Shown: piece after piece, positions 7,265-13,585 of the stretch | How the letters are laid out: every line of letters starts with the position of its first letter | Numbering within the stretch: position 1 is the stretch's first letter | Origin: a virus | IMG/VR virus record: IMGVR_UViG_3300025000_000476 | Location: 1 to 20,741 of that record | Direction: 5' to 3' (one strand) | DNA: 20,741 nt | Program-made: the position numbers and the translations under genes | Notes under the pieces: model-generated | What the model was told of the DNA's origin: nothing | The model's input: only the letters and a program-made list of their open reading frames with translations | Databases searched by the model: none

Positions 7265-7510
7265 ACCCGCACCACTTTAACTGAATTAATCAGCTAAGTG
7301 GGATTGGTACCGTATTACGTTGCCTACTACCAACTAAATAGTGGAGTCCCCAACCATGCTCAGTTTTACGTCTAGTCATATGGCACCCGGCGTATCTCCG
7401 GAATTTCTACGGATATCCTCCCGACAGAGGGTAGTTATCTATTGACCGATTAGTCTCAATATCCGTTTTCGACAACCCGCGTTAACGGGGTAACTGAGTT
7501 ATGCGAGAGA
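7255..7510 (-). ncRNA. Candidate structured mRNA element covering the start of the PAPS-reductase-like gene
   Basis: This is the bulk of the only gene-free stretch above 300 bases (7265-7587). Read on the minus strand, it folds by hand into nested helices. A closing helix of 11 pairs (7500-7510 with 7255-7265, one G-U) includes the GTG start codon. Inside are 7492-7498 with 7359-7365 (7 perfect pairs); a hairpin at 7475-7491; 7459-7466 with 7409-7416 (8 perfect pairs) enclosing two small hairpins; a CCGG hairpin at 7387-7401; 7350-7355 with 7302-7307; a hairpin at 7323-7344; and a 12-pair hairpin with one bulge at 7272-7301, just before the start codon. A loop GTTG (7332-7335) could pair with CAAC (7319-7322). 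I recognise no known RNA class. It could be a translational control element, a cis-acting ligand sensor, a group I-like intron remnant, or a small mobile element with inverted ends. Pairings are seen; the function is inferred. Confidence 0.5.
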
Positions 7511-7532
7511 AGAATAGGTTTTTGTTTTGCAT
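7482..7532 (-). CDS. Putative leader peptide, 16 codons
   Basis: ATG 7532 is preceded by GGAAGGGTGATCTT, of which GGTGATC matches the anti-Shine-Dalgarno complement, and the ORF ends with TAA at 7482. The peptide is MQNKNLFFSRITQLPR. Its last codons form the 5' strands of three helices of the structured element (7500-7510, 7492-7498 and the hairpin 7475-7491), so a ribosome on this ORF would open the helix that covers the GTG start of the next gene. Part of the ribosome binding site lies in a small hairpin (ACCC/GGGT, 7539-7551). Too short for coding statistics to decide; the start signal and placement are the evidence. Confidence 0.4.
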   Translation of the reverse strand: MQNKNLFFSRITQLPR

Positions 7533-7553
7533 AAGATCACCCTTCCTGGGTTT

Positions 7554-7572
7554 GACCGGCTCGGCACCGGTC
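7554..7572 (-). other. GC-rich hairpin after the 7588-7854 gene
   Basis: GACCGG / CCGGTC, six perfect pairs with a 7-base loop, lies 15 bases after the stop of the upstream gene. No U-tract follows (AAACCC on the minus strand), so it is not a standard terminator. It may protect the 3' end of the upstream message or start the structured leader. Confidence 0.45.
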
Positions 7573-7587
7573 GGCTATGTATTTTGA

Positions 7588-7854
7588 TTAACCATACAGC
7601 AACCACTCCCGAACTCCTAAGGGAAAGCGTTTTACTTGCTTAGAATTGCGCTTTAACCTATGCCTTGGGAGCTTTCCGCCATTGAAATCTGACTCCCTAA
7701 TCCCGTTGTCATACCGCCATTTCCGAAGGCATTGTTTGCTGCGCGTAAACCCTGCCTCGATATAGATTTTATATACTAGCTCGATTGGCAGTTTAAGGCC
7801 GGCTATGCGTTTTTCCTCGTCGGAATACTGATTACTGTATTTACTATATCCCAT
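7588..7854 (-). CDS. Small basic hypothetical protein
   Basis: 88 residues from ATG 7854 (GGAGG eight bases upstream); the overlapping GTG 7857 is an alternative. The segment LPIELVYKIYIEAGFTRSKQ looks like a helix-turn-helix-sized helical pair, and the C-terminal half is strongly basic (KLPRHRLKRNSKQVKRF), which would suit nucleic-acid binding, but no family is recognised. Its start overlaps the stop of the preceding gene (GTGATG), so the two are translationally coupled. It is the last gene before the structured leader region. Confidence 0.65.
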   Translation of the reverse strand: MGYSKYSNQYSDEEKRIAGLKLPIELVYKIYIEAGFTRSKQCLRKWRYDNGIRESDFNGGKLPRHRLKRNSKQVKRFPLGVREWLLYG

Positions 7855-8087
7855 CACACCGCCCTCCTAACTTGGTCGACCAACCTAACAACGTCGCTGT
7901 ATTTCTTGATCCCATACCTGCCAAGGATAATAAACAGCGTAGCGTAGTCATGACGTTTCATTTTCTTAATCCGCTGCGCCATTATCTCTTCAATTCTCAG
8001 ACTTACGGCACCAGGGAAGGTTGTCCCGGTCTCTACGATAGCCTGTTCGATAAGCCTTATGGCCTCGCGTTTTACGCCTTTAACCAT
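7854..8087 (-). CDS. Small helical hypothetical protein
   Basis: 77 residues. ATG 8087 has GGAAGGTGA upstream and overlaps the end of the preceding gene by eight bases (ATGGTTAA). The product is mostly charged helix (KREAIRLIEQAIVETG, then RIEEIMAQRIKKMKRHD) and ends with RLVDQVRRAV. No motif tells its function. It is sandwiched between two coupled small genes. Confidence 0.65.
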   Translation of the reverse strand: MVKGVKREAIRLIEQAIVETGTTFPGAVSLRIEEIMAQRIKKMKRHDYATLFIILGRYGIKKYSDVVRLVDQVRRAV

Positions 8088-8376
8088 CGGCAGTCACCTT
8101 CCTCCTCGCGAGATATAGTTGGAGTTTGGCCAAAAGCCCTACGGGTGCAGATTCAAGTTTATCCAGCCTGACAGTATGGCTATTGATTATGGCCCGCTTA
8201 AATCCGCTATTTTCCTGCATCACTTCGAGGACACGCTCAATGGTTTCTTTTTCCTCAGTGAGTTTAAAAATTTCTTGATGCAAATGTGCAGCATACCTAG
8301 AAGTTACTAAAGCCAAATCTGTGACTGCTTTAACTTTCCGCTCCAAACGTTGGATGCGTGTTCTTCGCTTTTTCAT
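8080..8376 (-). CDS. Small coiled-coil hypothetical protein
   Basis: 98 residues. ATG 8376 is preceded by AGGAGGGG at good spacing. The N-terminus is very basic (KKRRTRIQRLERKVK), followed by a probable coiled coil (about residues 30-55, HLHQEIFKLTEEKETIERVL) and a helical C-terminus. It follows the cytosine methyltransferase gene by 24 bases. Function unknown. Confidence 0.65.
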   Translation of the reverse strand: MKKRRTRIQRLERKVKAVTDLALVTSRYAAHLHQEIFKLTEEKETIERVLEVMQENSGFKRAIINSHTVRLDKLESAPVGLLAKLQLYLARRKVTADG

Positions 8377-8400
8377 CTCGTTTTCCCCTCCTGCTCATAT

Positions 8401-10194
8401 TTACGAATATACCAGGTCCTCCTTCGCAGGCATTACCCATATTTCCTGATGACTCAATTCCCATACATCAAGCTTGCTCAATAGAAGTGTCCTAAGTATT
8501 TCTTCTGCTATGGCCCGTCCAGTCGCTGGAGGAACTGCATTGCCAATTTGTTCTCTATTTTTTGCGTCGGAATTTCCAGCTAATACTACCGGGCTACCGT
8601 CCGGCATATAGAGAGGAAAACCCTGCAAGGCCATCAGCTCCCAGGTTGTAAGCGGCCTATGCCAACTGCCATCTAGCGCAATTATTACCCAAACTCCGCC
8701 TTCATTGTCTGCAGGTATCCTTGGATCTGCTACTGCAGCAGATCCGGCATGAACATCAGCACTTGTAACTGTTTTGGCTGGTTCATCCCATGCCTGAACT
8801 CCGTAACTACCATTTCTACAAATACAACCAAGACGTGGGTCTGCAACCGCAGTAGGGCAATTGCTACTTGTTACTGATGCACTACCAGTAACTGACTGTG
8901 ACGGTTCTTTCCAGTCAAGAACGCCCATAAGTCCAGGACTGCCTTTAAAATTCTTACCCAGGTCGCTATTCCTTCTTGGGTCCGATATTGAAATAGCCCC
9001 ATTACTCGGATTCATTGCCCCGGTTACGGTCCTAGACGGTTCATCCCACTGGCTGATTCTGTATATGCCGGAGTGTGTACTGTCTTTAAATCCAGTTCGA
9101 GGATCCGCAATGGCCGGAGCACCACTCCCAAACCGGGTGCCAGTGACACACGGTCCCGGATCCTGCCACCTAACCACCTGATATACTCCTGGATGGCGAT
9201 TATCTCTCTCTGTCAGTCTTGGATCTGCGATAGCTGAAGCCTGACTTCCTCCTACCCTGGCATTTCCGATAATTGCGCAAGATGGCTTTTCCCAATCAAG
9301 AACACCTAATGCAGCGTTTCTCGGAATATGCTCAAGCTTATATTCTTCAGGAGATATTTTCTCTAGATCCCGCCAATCTCCACCTGCCGGAATAAGCGCC
9401 AATCGCACCCAGGTTTTCCACTGCAGGCGTCTCATTCTATGCATCGGCCCACCTTTCGGGTCATCCGGCATCGGTAGTGAACCTAATATTTCACCGATTG
9501 ACTTTACTCGCAATTTGGGCGGTTGGTAAACAAAGTTTTGCACCTTATCCGGACGTCTAGCTATTAGCAAATACCTTTTCCGGTGTTGCCCTAAGCCACC
9601 TAACTCCCCACAATCATGTAACGCTTCGTGAAAAACATACCCATGGGAACCTAATAACTGTTTGATTTGTTTCAGTAAACCGGCTCCCCTGGTAGTTATG
9701 CGCGGGACATTTTCTATCATGATTATTCCCGGTAAGTCATCTCGGAAAGCTTCAAGTGCCAGTCTAATTCCGCGAACAGTCAACCTGTTTAGGGCCTGAT
9801 ATTTTTCCGATTCAGATGATTTTTTAGGCAATAGCCCCGAGAAACCTTTGCACGGCGGACTGAGGAATAACGCATCTGGACATATACCTCTGGTAACCCT
9901 AATTAAATCCTCTGGCACTACTTCCTGCCAGTCTACTGGAGGCTCATGACCATGAAATGCCACATAATCTTCGCGACTAAAGAGGTCCATACAAAAGGCA
10001 GGGTTACCGGTAAACATCTCAAAATTTGTGCAGGCCAACGGGTCACAATCTACCCCACCTAAGCTGATGAAGCTAGCCCGGATGCCACGGTATTCGGTTT
10101 CAGCATTTTGAACTCCAAGTGCCAGTCCACCACTGCCGGAGAACATATGAAAATCTGTGAATGTGTATTCGATAGTGTTCACCTCCCCCTTCAT
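8401..10194 (-). CDS. Cytosine-C5 DNA methyltransferase with five internal repeats
   Basis: About 597 residues from ATG 10194, four bases after the dnaC-like stop. It transfers methyl from AdoMet to C5 of cytosine, probably protecting phage DNA from host restriction. Motif I is MFSGSGGLALG, motif IV SPPCKGFSG (catalytic Cys about residue 115), motif VI IENVPR (Glu about 161), motif VIII GQHRKRYLL (about 202), and motif X QIGNAVPP (about 550). Between VIII and X, where the target-recognition domain sits, are five copies of a W-x-[ED]-P-x-x-x-[VI]-[TI]-G ... A-[IV]-[AS]-DPR unit, so the protein is longer than a minimal enzyme such as M.HhaI. No restriction endonuclease partner is visible. The start is unsure: GGGGGAGGTG lies just inside the ORF, so a slightly later start (GTG 10182) cannot be excluded; a longer ORF from 10275 would overlap the dnaC-like gene. 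Confidence 0.93.
   Translation of the reverse strand: MKGEVNTIEYTFTDFHMFSGSGGLALGVQNAETEYRGIRASFISLGGVDCDPLACTNFEMFTGNPAFCMDLFSREDYVAFHGHEPPVDWQEVVPEDLIRVTRGICPDALFLSPPCKGFSGLLPKKSSESEKYQALNRLTVRGIRLALEAFRDDLPGIIMIENVPRITTRGAGLLKQIKQLLGSHGYVFHEALHDCGELGGLGQHRKRYLLIARRPDKVQNFVYQPPKLRVKSIGEILGSLPMPDDPKGGPMHRMRRLQWKTWVRLALIPAGGDWRDLEKISPEEYKLEHIPRNAALGVLDWEKPSCAIIGNARVGGSQASAIADPRLTERDNRHPGVYQVVRWQDPGPCVTGTRFGSGAPAIADPRTGFKDSTHSGIYRISQWDEPSRTVTGAMNPSNGAISISDPRRNSDLGKNFKGSPGLMGVLDWKEPSQSVTGSASVTSSNCPTAVADPRLGCICRNGSYGVQAWDEPAKTVTSADVHAGSAAVADPRIPADNEGGVWVIIALDGSWHRPLTTWELMALQGFPLYMPDGSPVVLAGNSDAKNREQIGNAVPPATGRAIAEEILRTLLLSKLDVWELSHQEIWVMPAKEDLVYS
8719..9300 (-). repeat. Five tandem ~40-residue coding repeats in the methyltransferase
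   Basis: The unit runs from a GV-x-x-W core to ADPR. The tryptophan codons are at 9294, 9168, 9048, 8913 and 8790 (5' positions on the minus strand), giving spacings of 42, 40, 45 and 41 codons. Cores: DWEKPSCAIIG, RWQDPGPCVTG, QWDEPSRTVTG, DWKEPSQSVTG, AWDEPAKTVTS; each ends in ADPR or SDPR. The copies are diverged in DNA, so this is old duplication and not a recent tandem expansion. Confidence 0.88.
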
Positions 10195-10198
10195 GAGG

Positions 10199-10888
10199 TT
10201 ATTTTGTTTTATTGAGCCGCTTCTGTAGCCTGATATCCACATCAGCTTCCAGCATGTACGGCTGACAAAGCTCAATTATCCTACTTGCAGCACGATCCCC
10301 GATTGCCTCGCCAACGTCCTCGACACTAAGGTTTGTAGTGATAACGGTTGGTAGGTTATGGTTAATTCTGTAGTTAAGTATCGTGAATAACTTACCCCTT
10401 GCCCACTCGGTATACTGGTGCGCTCCAAGGTCATCCAGGATTAACACCGCTACTTCCTTGGCCGTATCGATCAGATCCATTTCGCTGTATTCGCTGCCCT
10501 TATTGTAGGTGTCCTTAATCTGGTCAAGTAAATCAGGCACGACACAAAAAAGAGTGTTAATATTTTTTCTAAGCAACTCGTTAGCTATACAACAAGCTAA
10601 ATAAGTTTTTCCTCTGCCCGTTAAGCCAGTTAGAATTAGTCCATCGGCCTGACCCTCAATAACATTTTTTGTAAAGGTTTTAGCCGCTTCAACTGCCTTC
10701 TTAGCCGCAAATATTTTATCGCCGTAGTAGCTAAAATTGAAATTTTCAAAGGTCTGTTTTAGCATGGATTTTGACATTTTGGAGTTCTTGAAACGGTTAA
10801 TTATCTGCCGCCTAATCATGCATTCACAGCGTTTTGCCGTGTTGCCGTCTATTACGACAATGCCCCGATCTTGGCATATCTCGCACAT
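10199..10888 (-). CDS. DnaC/IstB-like helicase loader (AAA+ ATPase)
   Basis: 229 residues. AAA+ ATPase that would load the replicative helicase at the phage origin with the initiator encoded just upstream. It shows Walker A GLTGRGKT (residues 88-95), Walker B VLILDDLG (149-155), a sensor 1-like TTN and a GDRAASRI segment near the C-terminus corresponding to the arginine-finger region. The N-terminus has four cysteines (CEIC at 2-5, CEC at 21-23), the zinc-binding part typical of Gram-positive phage DnaC/DnaI-like proteins. ATG 10888 is ten bases after the initiator stop; AGGGTGATC precedes it. Order initiator-loader is the usual phage replication pair. No helicase gene is visible, so the host or a gene elsewhere supplies it. 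Confidence 0.92.
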   Translation of the reverse strand: MCEICQDRGIVVIDGNTAKRCECMIRRQIINRFKNSKMSKSMLKQTFENFNFSYYGDKIFAAKKAVEAAKTFTKNVIEGQADGLILTGLTGRGKTYLACCIANELLRKNINTLFCVVPDLLDQIKDTYNKGSEYSEMDLIDTAKEVAVLILDDLGAHQYTEWARGKLFTILNYRINHNLPTVITTNLSVEDVGEAIGDRAASRIIELCQPYMLEADVDIRLQKRLNKTK

Positions 10889-10897
10889 ATGATCACC

Positions 10898-11797
10898 CTA
10901 ATTATTATAAAGTTGCCTAAGGAGTTCCTTTTCCTTGTCCACGTTTTTAGGATTACCCCAAGTATCTGCTTGGGGACTGGCCCTGGATTTGCTTTTATTA
11001 TCTTGCTTCTTACTCTGACAATCTTTAAACTCTTTATCTCTCTCCTGAACCTCTTGCATTGTTCTGATATTGTTTTTAAGCCAGTCAAACAGAATACTGC
11101 TTATATAGCTAAACTTGAACTTACCTGCAAAAACAGCACGTCTTAGTGCCTCTAAAATAAGCTCGTTGGTTAGCTTGTCGTTATTAATCCATTCTGTTAG
11201 CTGAGTTATTTCCATCGGCCCAAGGGGTCTGGCAAATTCATTTTCAAAAATCGAATAAAGATTTTCGCATAATTTTCCGCTATCTGCTGTATCATCATTA
11301 ATTTCTTTATCTTTCTTTAGATCTTTCTTTAGGCATGGCTCTAAGCCTTGTGTTTCGTGGCCTAGAGGCTGGTTTACCCTTGCACAATCGTGCAACCCTT
11401 GTATTGCACATATGTACAACCCTTGTATTGCACAATCGTGCAACCCCTGCACATCTATGCAATCCTTGTCCCATTCTGCAACCCTTGTATTATAGGTATA
11501 GGTAGGAGCCTTGCCCGGCTGATATGAAGTACGAATAATGACTTTACAGTTAACCAGCTGTTTAATTTGTCTGGAAATATATTGTTCGCTGGTACTACAA
11601 GCCTGGGCAAACTCCTTTAGGGATATTTGATCCTCTTTTTGTCCCCACCCATAAGTCCTGCGCCACAAGAAAAGACAAATGCCTTTCTGTATCCCGTTCA
11701 GCTTAGACATGGCCAGGGCTTCCAGGAGTAAATTTGCAATTTTTGTATACCCGTCGTCGGTATCGGCTTTGAAATTATCTCTGTCGCCCTTGGCCAA
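10898..11797 (-). CDS. Phage replication initiator (rep_O-type N-terminus, DnaD-type C-terminus)
   Basis: 299 residues. The N-terminal ~90 residues resemble the phage replication protein O family: GYTKIANLLLEALA, QKGICLFLWRRTYGWGQKED and a winged-helix segment (SEQYISRQIKQLVNCKVI). Residues about 175-245 resemble the DnaD/DnaB_2 domain: IFENEFARPLGPMEI and FSYISSILFDWLKNN. Such proteins bind the phage origin and bring in the helicase loader, encoded next. The linker between the domains is encoded by the 24-base repeat array (11380-11484), reading GLHDCAIQGLYICAIQGLHD, so the origin may lie inside its own initiator gene, as in lambda O. The start is TTG 11797 with GTAGGTGTGG upstream. Confidence 0.88.
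   Translation of the reverse strand: MAKGDRDNFKADTDDGYTKIANLLLEALAMSKLNGIQKGICLFLWRRTYGWGQKEDQISLKEFAQACSTSEQYISRQIKQLVNCKVIIRTSYQPGKAPTYTYNTRVAEWDKDCIDVQGLHDCAIQGLYICAIQGLHDCARVNQPLGHETQGLEPCLKKDLKKDKEINDDTADSGKLCENLYSIFENEFARPLGPMEITQLTEWINNDKLTNELILEALRRAVFAGKFKFSYISSILFDWLKNNIRTMQEVQERDKEFKDCQSKKQDNKSKSRASPQADTWGNPKNVDKEKELLRQLYNN
11300..11335. other. AT-rich 12-base repeats next to the iterons (possible unwinding element)
   Basis: The plus strand is very rich in T here (ATTTCTTTATCTTTCTTTAG then ATCTTTCTTTAG), with the 12-mer ATCTTTCTTTAG present twice in tandem (309-320 and 321-332 of this kilobase). It lies about 45-80 bases from the iteron-like array. An AT-rich, strand-asymmetric stretch next to iterons is the arrangement of lambda-type origins. 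It also codes for Lys-rich linker (LKKDLKKDKE), which by itself gives such composition. Confidence 0.45.
11380..11484. repeat. Iteron-like array, candidate replication origin inside the initiator gene
   Basis: Three copies of a 19-base unit TTGCACAATCGTGCAACCC at 11380, 11404 (TTGCACATATGTACAACCC) and 11428, each separated by TTGTA (24-base period). Two degenerate copies follow at 11447 (CTGCACATCTATGCAATCC) and 11466 (only the TGCAACCC half kept), at 19-base spacing. The best copies are themselves inverted repeats (TTGCAC-N4-GTGCAA). The 24-base period is in frame. Short palindromic iterons inside the initiator gene with AT-rich DNA at one side is the layout of the lambda origin; assignment as origin is inference. 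Confidence 0.65.
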
Positions 11798-11821
11798 TTA
11801 CCACACCTACCCCGTGTAGAT

Positions 11822-12406
11822 TTACGTGCCTTCTGCCATACCTATTTCGTCTCCCCAAGCATCCCAATTCGGCCTTCTGCTTCGGGCAAACAGCTCCAAA
11901 AACGGGCCACCTGGAACCATGCGTTCAGCTCTGTCATACTGCTCATCAGGCTTGGCGCTATGCTTTGTCCTCGGCGCTATTATTGCCCCTGGAATTCCCC
12001 TGTCCTTAATAAGAGAAGCACCCTTGCCCTTAGTACATACCAGAATTTCTTCCGAACATGAGCGGGTAGTTTTCCCGCCACCGATCTGATACACAAGTCG
12101 CTTCTTTCTTTCGTCCCATCGCGCCTTTACCCATGGTATTGCCGTAGAATACTTAAATCCCCAAGCTTTCATCACCGGCCAAGGATGCGTTTGTTTGATC
12201 GGGTGGGTGCTCCACAGCAACAGGATCGCGTCCTGTGCTGTGATAGATTTTACCCACTCGCCCAAACTGCAGATTTCTTGTAAAGACATAGTGTCGTAGT
12301 GCTTGCCGGATTTCCGCTGTTTTCCCTCGTATGCCGGGCTTAGCCTGGTGCCTTGGTCATTGTAACGCCACGGCGGATCCGCGATAATCAAGCGATACTT
12401 TTGCAT
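11822..12406 (-). CDS. MT-A70 family adenine methyltransferase
   Basis: About 194 residues. The catalytic motif DPPW (residues 10-13, in LIIADPPWRYND) marks the MT-A70 group of N6-adenine methyltransferases; SAQ-type AdoMet-binding context follows in LLLWSTHPIKQTHPW, and the end (GPFLELFARSRRPNWDAWGDE) is typical of phage members. Substrate is probably phage DNA, giving protection from host restriction or altering gene expression; the site cannot be read from sequence. The reading frame opens at TTG 12412, overlapping the stop of the preceding gene. ATG 12406 (seven bases after GAGG) or ATG 12409 is more likely. It is orphan: no endonuclease is next to it. Confidence 0.9.
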   Translation of the reverse strand: MQKYRLIIADPPWRYNDQGTRLSPAYEGKQRKSGKHYDTMSLQEICSLGEWVKSITAQDAILLLWSTHPIKQTHPWPVMKAWGFKYSTAIPWVKARWDERKKRLVYQIGGGKTTRSCSEEILVCTKGKGASLIKDRGIPGAIIAPRTKHSAKPDEQYDRAERMVPGGPFLELFARSRRPNWDAWGDEIGMAEGT

Positions 12407-12408
12407 CA

Positions 12409-13173
12409 TCAATCCTCGTCTTTAATATTTTTCATGCGATCGACAATGTTTTTAATCTCAGCAAGATTATAAATAATAACCTCAACGTCCCATAGCTTAA
12501 AATCATCGTTATTGAGCCAATAATTATTCCACTTTATAATTTTTGCGCTTGGGAACGCTGTTTTTAACAGATAGTTTATTTTCTTCCTGTTTGTCGGAGT
12601 GTCAAGTAGAACGTACTCTCGATCACCTTTAACTAAAGTAAGTTCATAACCATCGTCAAGCAATTCATTTAATTTACTTCTGCGCTCCTGCTCCTCGGTG
12701 ATAGGTTTTCTTGAGAAGGTGCTAACAGTGTTAAGGCTAAGGCAAAACCTTCCCTTGTAACCGTACGATCCGAAAGCATCATCCGTCACAAGATTAAAAC
12801 CCTGCATGTTCCACCAGGCATATAATCCGTCGTGCATCTCTCGGAGTAATTCTTTAACCCCAGACACAGGGTTATTATCAGCCAGTTGTTGCTCTAACTC
12901 CTTAATTTTCCTATTAGCCTGTCTAATGCCGCCAAACATATCATCAATCCTGCTGGCGGCTTGCGAATCATATCCGAGGATTTTTGAAAATCCAGCAGTG
13001 TGGCTTTCCATGAGGCTTATAAGAGTATCTTTCATTTCCACCGACAACTCATCATTATTAAGCCATTCGTGAAGTTGTTTTGCTGCAAAAAACAGATCAG
13101 ATATAGATTTAAGGCAAACAGCCTTGTTGTCTTCATTTAACACAACTAATTTTTCTTGTATTATTTCAGTCAT
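12409..13173 (-). CDS. Hypothetical phage protein with coiled coil
   Basis: 254 residues. ATG 13173 is preceded by GGAGGTGCGGA and overlaps the YopX stop by eight bases; a longer frame to 13215 has no such signal. The N-terminal half is helical, with a likely coiled coil near residues 85-105 (QANRKIKELEQQLADN). The middle has a small aromatic-rich region (DGLYAWWNMQGFNLV), and the C-terminal half (about 175-254) alternates strands and helices (YELTLVKGDREYVLL; DVEVIIYNLAEI). I do not recognise a family and give no function. It is coupled to genes on both sides. Confidence 0.75.
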   Translation of the reverse strand: MTEIIQEKLVVLNEDNKAVCLKSISDLFFAAKQLHEWLNNDELSVEMKDTLISLMESHTAGFSKILGYDSQAASRIDDMFGGIRQANRKIKELEQQLADNNPVSGVKELLREMHDGLYAWWNMQGFNLVTDDAFGSYGYKGRFCLSLNTVSTFSRKPITEEQERRSKLNELLDDGYELTLVKGDREYVLLDTPTNRKKINYLLKTAFPSAKIIKWNNYWLNNDDFKLWDVEVIIYNLAEIKNIVDRMKNIKDED

Positions 13174-13585
13174 TCCGCACCTCCAGGAGTTCCGAGTTTT
13201 GATGAATGTTGCCAATAACCTCAGAAACTTTTAACCAATATCCTAAATCCTTACGAAGCAATAATCCGTCAATTAGCCAGTCCACATAAAAACCAATGTG
13301 ACCGCCAGTTCGCATGTCGTTATCGCGATATTCCCCAAACCTAATAACACCTATATAATTACTTCCAGGGTATGAAATAATATCATCCCTATACGCCTCT
13401 TTGTCGTGTTTATCAGTAAGACCAGTACATTGCATCACCACATACTGTTCACCAATTATTTTTCCGTTCGGGTCATACGCCTTCCTGATATGGTTACTCA
13501 TGATCCCTGCCATTGAGATCGGCGAATCGACGATCATATGCTTTAGCTCAGTGTCCCATGCGCGATACTTAACTTCTCTGCCCAT
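13166..13585 (-). CDS. YopX family phage protein
   Basis: 139 residues. The family pattern is clear: start VKYRAWDTELKHM, middle QCTGLTDKHDKEAYRDDII, end SEVIGNIHQNSELLE. YopX proteins are small, widespread in Firmicutes phages and of unknown function. ATG 13585 has GGAGGTGTTAA upstream, and the first 17 bases overlap the end of the Gp37/Gp68 gene. Confidence 0.92.
   Translation of the reverse strand: MGREVKYRAWDTELKHMIVDSPISMAGIMSNHIRKAYDPNGKIIGEQYVVMQCTGLTDKHDKEAYRDDIISYPGSNYIGVIRFGEYRDNDMRTGGHIGFYVDWLIDGLLLRKDLGYWLKVSEVIGNIHQNSELLEVRND

Noticed and set aside
7290-7355. tRNA-like pieces on the minus strand (TAGTTGGTAGTAGG, GGTACCAATCC)
   Set aside because: The D-loop-like and T-loop-like strings do not fall at tRNA spacing, and no acceptor or anticodon stem can be formed around them; they fit better into the structured leader.
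7255-7510. Small mobile element (MITE-like) with 11-base inverted ends TCTCTCGCACA / TATGCGAGAGA
   Set aside because: No matching target duplication is seen (ACAA against AGAA), one end lies inside the PAPS-reductase coding start, and the many internal helices are better explained by RNA structure. Not fully excluded.
7255-7587. Retron or diversity-generating element in the gene-free stretch
   Set aside because: No reverse transcriptase gene and no template/variable repeat pair are visible in the window.
10852-11088. Minus-strand ORF of 78 codons overlapping the initiator 3' end
   Set aside because: It is another frame of the initiator and loader genes and has no start signal.
11380-11484. 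CRISPR array
   Set aside because: The spacers would be only five bases and identical, the units are coding, and no cas genes are present; it is an iteron-like or coding repeat.
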